NCBI GenBank assembly: GCA_009783525.1
Contig: WRDG01000083.1
Coordinates: 1-8,752 of the forward strand
Reading direction: 5' to 3'
DNA: 8,752 nt
DNA from: Defluviitaleaceae bacterium
GTDB taxonomy: Bacteria > Bacillota > Clostridia > Lachnospirales > WQUN01
Shown piece by piece: positions 5,229 through 8,752 of the stretch. The notes beneath the pieces are model-generated. The model was not told the DNA's origin. It did no database searches and saw only the letters and a list, made by a program, of their open reading frames with translations. Position 1 is the first letter of the stretch; every line of letters starts with the position of its first letter. The position numbers were made by a program, and so were the translations under genes.

Positions 5229-6196
5229 AAAAAATGAAAGCCGCCGTGCTGCACGGATTAAACGACATGCGCTTCGAACAGGTCGACAAACCCGTGCCGG
5301 CGGATGGCGAGGAGCTAATAAAAATTAAAGCGGCGGGAGTGTGCGGCAGCGACCCGGACCGCGTGTTCGGCAAGGGCGCGTACCACTATCCGATAATTTT
5401 AGGCCACGAATTTTCCGGCGTGCGCGTTTGCGACGGCAAAAAGGTAACGGTTTTCCCGCTGCTGCCTTGCGGGCGTTGCGGCATGTGCCAGATAGGCGAG
5501 TTCGCGAGCTGTTCGGACTACGACTATTACGGCTCGCGCCGCGACGGCGCGTTCGCGGAATACATCGCCGTAAAAAAATGGAACGTGATCGAAGCCCCGG
5601 ACGAAACCGACCTTGTCGCGCTTGCCATGAGCGAGCCCGCGGCCGTCGCGCTGCATGCGATAGGCATGCTCGGCATCCTGCCCGGCCAAAACGTGCTTAT
5701 AACGGGCGCGGGGCCGATCGGGATGCTGCTTGGGCAATGGGCGCGGCTTTCTGGCGCGTACAAAATATATTTTACAGACATCATTCCGGCGAAGCTCGAC
5801 TTCGCCCGGGAACGCGGCTTTCACGCCTACAACGGCGAAACGGTGGACGCGGCGGTTGAGGGCACGGGTTTTTCGGAACCGTTAGCGCAGGTGCTGGCGG
5901 CCGCCGGCCCTAAAGCAACCGTGGTGCTTATGGGCAACCCGTCCGGCGGCATCAGCCTCACGCAAAAAGAATACTGGCACATACTCCGCAAGCAGCTCAC
6001 GCTCCGCGGCACATGGAACAGCATGTTCAACCGCTTCCGCGACGAATGGGCGGTAACCGCCGAGGCGATAGCAAGCGGCAGGATAGACGTGCTCTCGCTC
6101 GTATCGCACCGCTACGCGATAGAAGACTGCGCAAAAGCGTTCGAAATGCTGAAAAAACGCGAAGAATTTTCAAACAGAGTCATGTTCGTAATGTAG
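5219..6196 (+). CDS. Zinc-dependent polyol-phosphate dehydrogenase, GatD-like
   Basis: A 325-residue zinc medium-chain dehydrogenase resembling galactitol-1-phosphate 5-dehydrogenase (GatD, yields tagatose 6-phosphate with NAD). Catalytic zinc ligands C42, H63, E64 and E139 and the structural zinc set C84-C87-C90-C98 are all present, as is the Rossmann motif GAGPIG (163-168) with D187 at the end of the second strand, favouring NAD over NADP. 'YYGSRRDGAFAEYI' and 'ILRKQLTLRGTWNSMF' closely match GatD relatives. It is shorter than E. coli GatD (346): the loop between 'GHEFSG' and the structural zinc site is cut by about ten residues. Start: ATG 5219 has GGAAGGAAGGG (5200-5210) 8 bases ahead; the in-frame TTG at 5198 lies before this site and ATG 5234 lacks one. 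It overlaps the preceding gene by 10 bases. Exact polyol not provable from sequence. Confidence 0.9.
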   Translation: MPVEKMKAAVLHGLNDMRFEQVDKPVPADGEELIKIKAAGVCGSDPDRVFGKGAYHYPIILGHEFSGVRVCDGKKVTVFPLLPCGRCGMCQIGEFASCSDYDYYGSRRDGAFAEYIAVKKWNVIEAPDETDLVALAMSEPAAVALHAIGMLGILPGQNVLITGAGPIGMLLGQWARLSGAYKIYFTDIIPAKLDFARERGFHAYNGETVDAAVEGTGFSEPLAQVLAAAGPKATVVLMGNPSGGISLTQKEYWHILRKQLTLRGTWNSMFNRFRDEWAVTAEAIASGRIDVLSLVSHRYAIEDCAKAFEMLKKREEFSNRVMFVM

Positions 6197-6247
6197 GGCG
6201 CGCAATAAGCGTCCCGCAAGAAATAATAAACAATTGGAGGTTTCATC

Positions 6248-7288
6248 ATGAAAGCAGCGGTATTTGAAGGATTGGACAAAATGGTTGTAAAAGAAATCCC
6301 GACCCCAACGCCGAAAGCGGGCGAAATACTTGTCCGCGTCAAATCGTGCGCGGTTTGCGGCTCCGACGTGCGGATTTTCCATTCCGGCAACAGCCGGGTT
6401 AACCCGCCGCAGGTGATCGGCCACGAAATATCGGGCGAGGTCGCGGAAGTTGGCGCGGGCGTAACAAAATTTAAAGCGGGCGACCGCATAGCCATAGGCG
6501 CGGACGTGCCGTGCGGTCAATGTTATTTTTGCGAAGCGGGCATAGGCAACAACTGCCAGATAAATTATGCGATGGGCTATCAATTCCCCGGCGGCTTCGC
6601 GGAATATGTTTGCCTCAACGACATCGTGGTAAACTACGGGCCGCTGCACAGGCTGCCCGACCATGTGAGTTTCGACGAGGGCGCGCTCGCGGAACCGCTC
6701 GCGTGCATTTTAAACGCGCTCGAACTCACGCCGGTCAAGCTTAACGACGTCGTGGTCTTCATCGGCTGCGGGCCAATCGGCATGATGATGTGCCGCGTCG
6801 CAAAAACCATGGGCGCGTCAAAAACAATCATGCTCGACCGCGAACAGGCGAGGCTCGACCTTGCGAAAAAACTCGGCATAGCGGACCGCTATTGCAACTC
6901 GGCAGAAAACGACGGCATAAAATATGTAATGGACGAAACGGCGGGCCTCGGCGCGGACGTGATATTCACGACTTGCCCGGCGCCTGCGGCGCAAATCGAC
7001 GCTTTAAACATGGCGAAGAACCGCGCGCGCGTTTGCTTCTTCGGCGGGCTGCCAAAAAACAAAAGCCAAGTGACTCTCGGCACCAACATCATCCATTATA
7101 AAGAGCTGTTTATCACCGGTGCGCACGGCTCGATGCCCACCCACCACGGCCGCGCGATGGACTTGATTTCGAGCGGCGTTATTAACGTGAAACAATTTAT
7201 AACGCACACGTTCGGGCTGGACGACATACTGCGCGCGTTCTCCGCGGCAGAAAACTACGAGGGCCTGCGCGTGGTGGTCAACCCATGA
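6248..7288 (+). CDS. Zinc-dependent medium-chain polyol/alcohol dehydrogenase
   Basis: A 346-residue enzyme of the sorbitol/threonine-dehydrogenase branch of zinc medium-chain dehydrogenases, likely oxidising a secondary hydroxyl of a polyol or sugar acid to a ketone with NAD. Catalytic zinc ligands C37 ('CAVCGSD'), H59 and E60 ('GHEISG') and E149 ('LAEPLAC'), structural zinc cysteines C89, C92, C95 and C103, Rossmann motif GCGPIG (173-178) and D197 are all intact. The opening 'MKAAVFEGLDKM' parallels 'MKAAVLHGLNDM' of the preceding dehydrogenase, but the proteins are otherwise clearly different, so this is not a recent duplicate. Extra features are 'VCFFGGLPKNKS' and 'ITGAHGSMPTHHGRAMDLI', typical of uncharacterised polyol dehydrogenases. 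GGAGG (6236-6240) is 7 bases before ATG; the gap to the previous gene is 51 bases, with no terminator seen. ATGA overlap joins it to the next gene. Confidence 0.9.
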   Translation: MKAAVFEGLDKMVVKEIPTPTPKAGEILVRVKSCAVCGSDVRIFHSGNSRVNPPQVIGHEISGEVAEVGAGVTKFKAGDRIAIGADVPCGQCYFCEAGIGNNCQINYAMGYQFPGGFAEYVCLNDIVVNYGPLHRLPDHVSFDEGALAEPLACILNALELTPVKLNDVVVFIGCGPIGMMMCRVAKTMGASKTIMLDREQARLDLAKKLGIADRYCNSAENDGIKYVMDETAGLGADVIFTTCPAPAAQIDALNMAKNRARVCFFGGLPKNKSQVTLGTNIIHYKELFITGAHGSMPTHHGRAMDLISSGVINVKQFITHTFGLDDILRAFSAAENYEGLRVVVNP

Positions 7289-7977
7289 ACGCAAACGGAA
7301 AACCAAAAGGACAGAGGGGCAAAATCAGCCCCTCTATAATGTGTTCTCCTTTGTTTGATTTGGAAAAAAATGTACGCGAGTTTGAGCGTCTCGGCATCGA
7401 ATATCTGCACATGGACGTAATGGACGGCCGCTTCGTGCCAAACTACATGCTCGGCACGGATTTTATAAGGCAGCTTCGCGCGCTTACCCGGATACCGCTC
7501 GACGTGCATCTGATGGTCGAGCGCCCCGAGGATGTTGTCGATTGGTTCGGTTTCGCGCCGGGCGAATACGTTTCGTTCCACTATGAGTCAACCGTCCACG
7601 CGCAGCGTGTGTGCGGCAAACTAAAGGACATGGGCGCGAAACCGATGCTCGCGCTAAACCCGGCGACGCCGCTTGCCGCGCTCGATTATCTGCTGCCCGA
7701 CGTTTCCGCCGTGCTGCTTATGACGGTTAACCCGGGCTTCGCGGGGCAAAAGCTCGTGCCGCAAACATTGAAAAAAATATCAGACCTGCGATTGATGCTT
7801 GACGAGCGCGGCTGCTCTCAAATCGAAATAGAAGTTGACGGCAACGTCAGCCCCGAAAACGCGGTAAAAATGCGCAGCGCAGGCGCGGACATATTCGTTG
7901 CGGGCACATCCGGCGTTTTTTTAAAAGGCAAATCATTGGAACAAAGCGTGGCGGAATTTAGGGAGTGTATAAAATAA
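7285..7977 (+). CDS. Ketose-phosphate 3-epimerase, AlsE/Rpe family
   Basis: A 230-residue ribulose-phosphate-3-epimerase-fold enzyme. Family metal and catalytic residues are in place: S17 ('ISPSIMC'), H42 and D44 ('HMDVMDG'), H75 ('LDVHLMVE') and D185 ('EIEVDGNV'); the phosphate-binding loops 'MTVNPGFAGQ' and 'VAGTSGVF' are also present. The combination ISPS-x-MC, EIEVDG and GTSG-x-F is closer to D-allulose-6-phosphate 3-epimerase (AlsE) than to housekeeping Rpe as I remember them, so a hexulose or other ketose phosphate in this pathway is a likely substrate; Rpe activity on ribulose 5-phosphate is the alternative. The first 12 residues, Lys/Gly-rich, are an extension over AlsE. Start ATG overlaps the TGA of the preceding dehydrogenase by 4 bases and has only a weak GTGGTGG, implying coupled translation. 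Confidence 0.9.
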   Translation: MNANGKPKGQRGKISPSIMCSPLFDLEKNVREFERLGIEYLHMDVMDGRFVPNYMLGTDFIRQLRALTRIPLDVHLMVERPEDVVDWFGFAPGEYVSFHYESTVHAQRVCGKLKDMGAKPMLALNPATPLAALDYLLPDVSAVLLMTVNPGFAGQKLVPQTLKKISDLRLMLDERGCSQIEIEVDGNVSPENAVKMRSAGADIFVAGTSGVFLKGKSLEQSVAEFRECIK

Positions 7978-7978
7978 A

Positions 7979-8752
7979 ATGGCGGACCAAAATTTCGAAA
8001 CGCTTCACGATATGCCCGAAGCGGAGTTAAAAACGCTCGAACCGGAAAGCCTGCGGGAGATCATAGGCCATTGCGAGCTTCAAATATTGCTGACGCAAGA
8101 ATTTTTCGACTACAACGAAAAATATGTGAAAGGCTCCCAAGGGACGCTGTCCGCGGTGCGTTACCGCACGGAAGACATCGAAGCGAACGTAGAAAAATAT
8201 TTGAAATTTAAAAAACTCTGCGAGATTTTCCGCGCCGAATACGAAAGCCGCCCGCCGATAGCGGAGCAAATCGCCCTCGAAGCCGAGCGTCAAAAAAAAG
8301 CGGACGGACGCAGGCGGGTTTTGGATAAAAGCAAAAAAATTTTGACGCTGTTTGCAAAAGCGCTGGCCCCGATCTTTTTGGCCTGCGCTTTTTTTATGCT
8401 CAACGAAAGCAAAAGCGGCATCCCTTATTACGTTTTCATGCACGAATACGCCACGGCTCAAATGGTGCTGTTTATGTCTTACATGACCGCGGTGCCAATA
8501 CTGGCAACTTATTTTTTGCCGGGCAGGCTCGTGGTCGTGCGCGGTATCGCCCTGTTCGCCGGGCTTACGATGTACGCGATTATTTTGACCTCGCCTCTGT
8601 TCCCGTTCGGCGAAGCGGCTCAGGCGGAAATCAACGCCTACATCATTTTTTTGGCCGGGCTTTTCGCGGCGCTTGCCGCGGCATTCTTCTTCCCGGTCAA
8701 GCAGAACGACAAAAAGAAAAACAGCCCGCAAATGCCGCATCTGCGCCATCCA
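7979..8752 (+). CDS. Unrecognised membrane protein with charged N-terminal half (3' truncated)
   Basis: An ATG at 7979, one base after the stop of the epimerase gene, opens a frame of 258 codons that reaches the window edge without a stop. I do not recognise a family. Residues 1-120 are charged, helix-prone and probably cytosolic ('MPEAELKTLEPESLREII', then a Lys/Arg-rich stretch around 104-120). Four hydrophobic segments follow at about 122-141 ('FAKALAPIFLACAFFML'), 157-180, 184-206 and 219-239, then a basic Lys/Asn-rich tail at 240-258 that suggests the C-terminus is near. A weak GGGAG (7961-7965) lies 13 bases before the ATG, longer than ideal, so coupling to the epimerase gene or a later start (Met12, 8012) is possible. 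The antisense frame here is a shadow. Tight spacing places it in the operon, but a role in polyol metabolism (for example transport or membrane sensing) is not shown. Confidence 0.75.
   Translation, partial: MADQNFETLHDMPEAELKTLEPESLREIIGHCELQILLTQEFFDYNEKYVKGSQGTLSAVRYRTEDIEANVEKYLKFKKLCEIFRAEYESRPPIAEQIALEAERQKKADGRRRVLDKSKKILTLFAKALAPIFLACAFFMLNESKSGIPYYVFMHEYATAQMVLFMSYMTAVPILATYFLPGRLVVVRGIALFAGLTMYAIILTSPLFPFGEAAQAEINAYIIFLAGLFAALAAAFFFPVKQNDKKKNSPQMPHLRHP

Noticed and set aside
8027..8749. Long minus-strand open frame of 240 codons
   Set aside because: Its protein is rich in Arg, His, Gln and Phe with no recognisable domain, and it lies antisense to the plus-strand frame from 7979, which shows clear membrane segments and has tight operon spacing.

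Overview
The window looks like a chromosomal segment of an anaerobic, probably gut-type bacterium. A Clostridia-like Firmicute fits best and a spirochaete is possible; this is inference from strong AGGAGG-type ribosome binding sites, TTG starts, tRNA genes without an encoded CCA, GC-rich codons mixed with A/T runs, and the style of the receiver/HPt and polyol dehydrogenase proteins. No gene here fixes the taxon.

Layout. Positions 1-516 are the 3' end of a beta-rich, probably secreted or surface protein, closed by a strong intrinsic terminator (545-574). A near-consensus promoter (580-608) drives a two-tRNA unit, tRNA-Lys(CTT) and tRNA-Val(CAC), closed by a hairpin (795-835) that can also terminate the convergent gene on the other strand. 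That minus-strand gene (863-1873) encodes a receiver plus HPt signalling protein that looks like the detached C-terminal half of a hybrid sensor kinase. Upstream of it, separated by a perfect 14-bp-stem terminator, is a minus-strand URO-D/MtaA-superfamily gene (1941-3023).

From 3183 to 7977 there is a plus-strand metabolic cluster, divergent from the first URO-D gene. It holds a second, different URO-D-superfamily protein, a TIM-barrel sugar (phosphate) isomerase/epimerase, a GatD-like zinc polyol-phosphate dehydrogenase, a second zinc polyol/alcohol dehydrogenase, and an AlsE/Rpe-type ketose-phosphate 3-epimerase. Overlaps of 10 bp and 4 bp and good ribosome binding sites indicate an operon from 4323 on. 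A 1-nt gap leads into an unrecognised four-helix membrane protein that runs off the window end. The divergent intergenic region carries a good minus-strand promoter, a perfect TATAAT box on the plus strand and a 12-bp perfect palindrome over the presumed plus-strand start point, a likely operator.

The four enzymes from 4323 to 7977 suggest oxidation of a polyol or polyol phosphate to a ketose (phosphate) followed by epimerisation towards central sugar phosphates. The two URO-D proteins suggest a linked methyl-transfer or decarboxylase-like step, for example on a methylated or plant-derived substrate, but no corrinoid protein, kinase or transporter lies in the window. The most unusual non-coding structure is a near-perfect 74-bp-period tandem duplication (4165-4310) directly ahead of the TIM-barrel gene.
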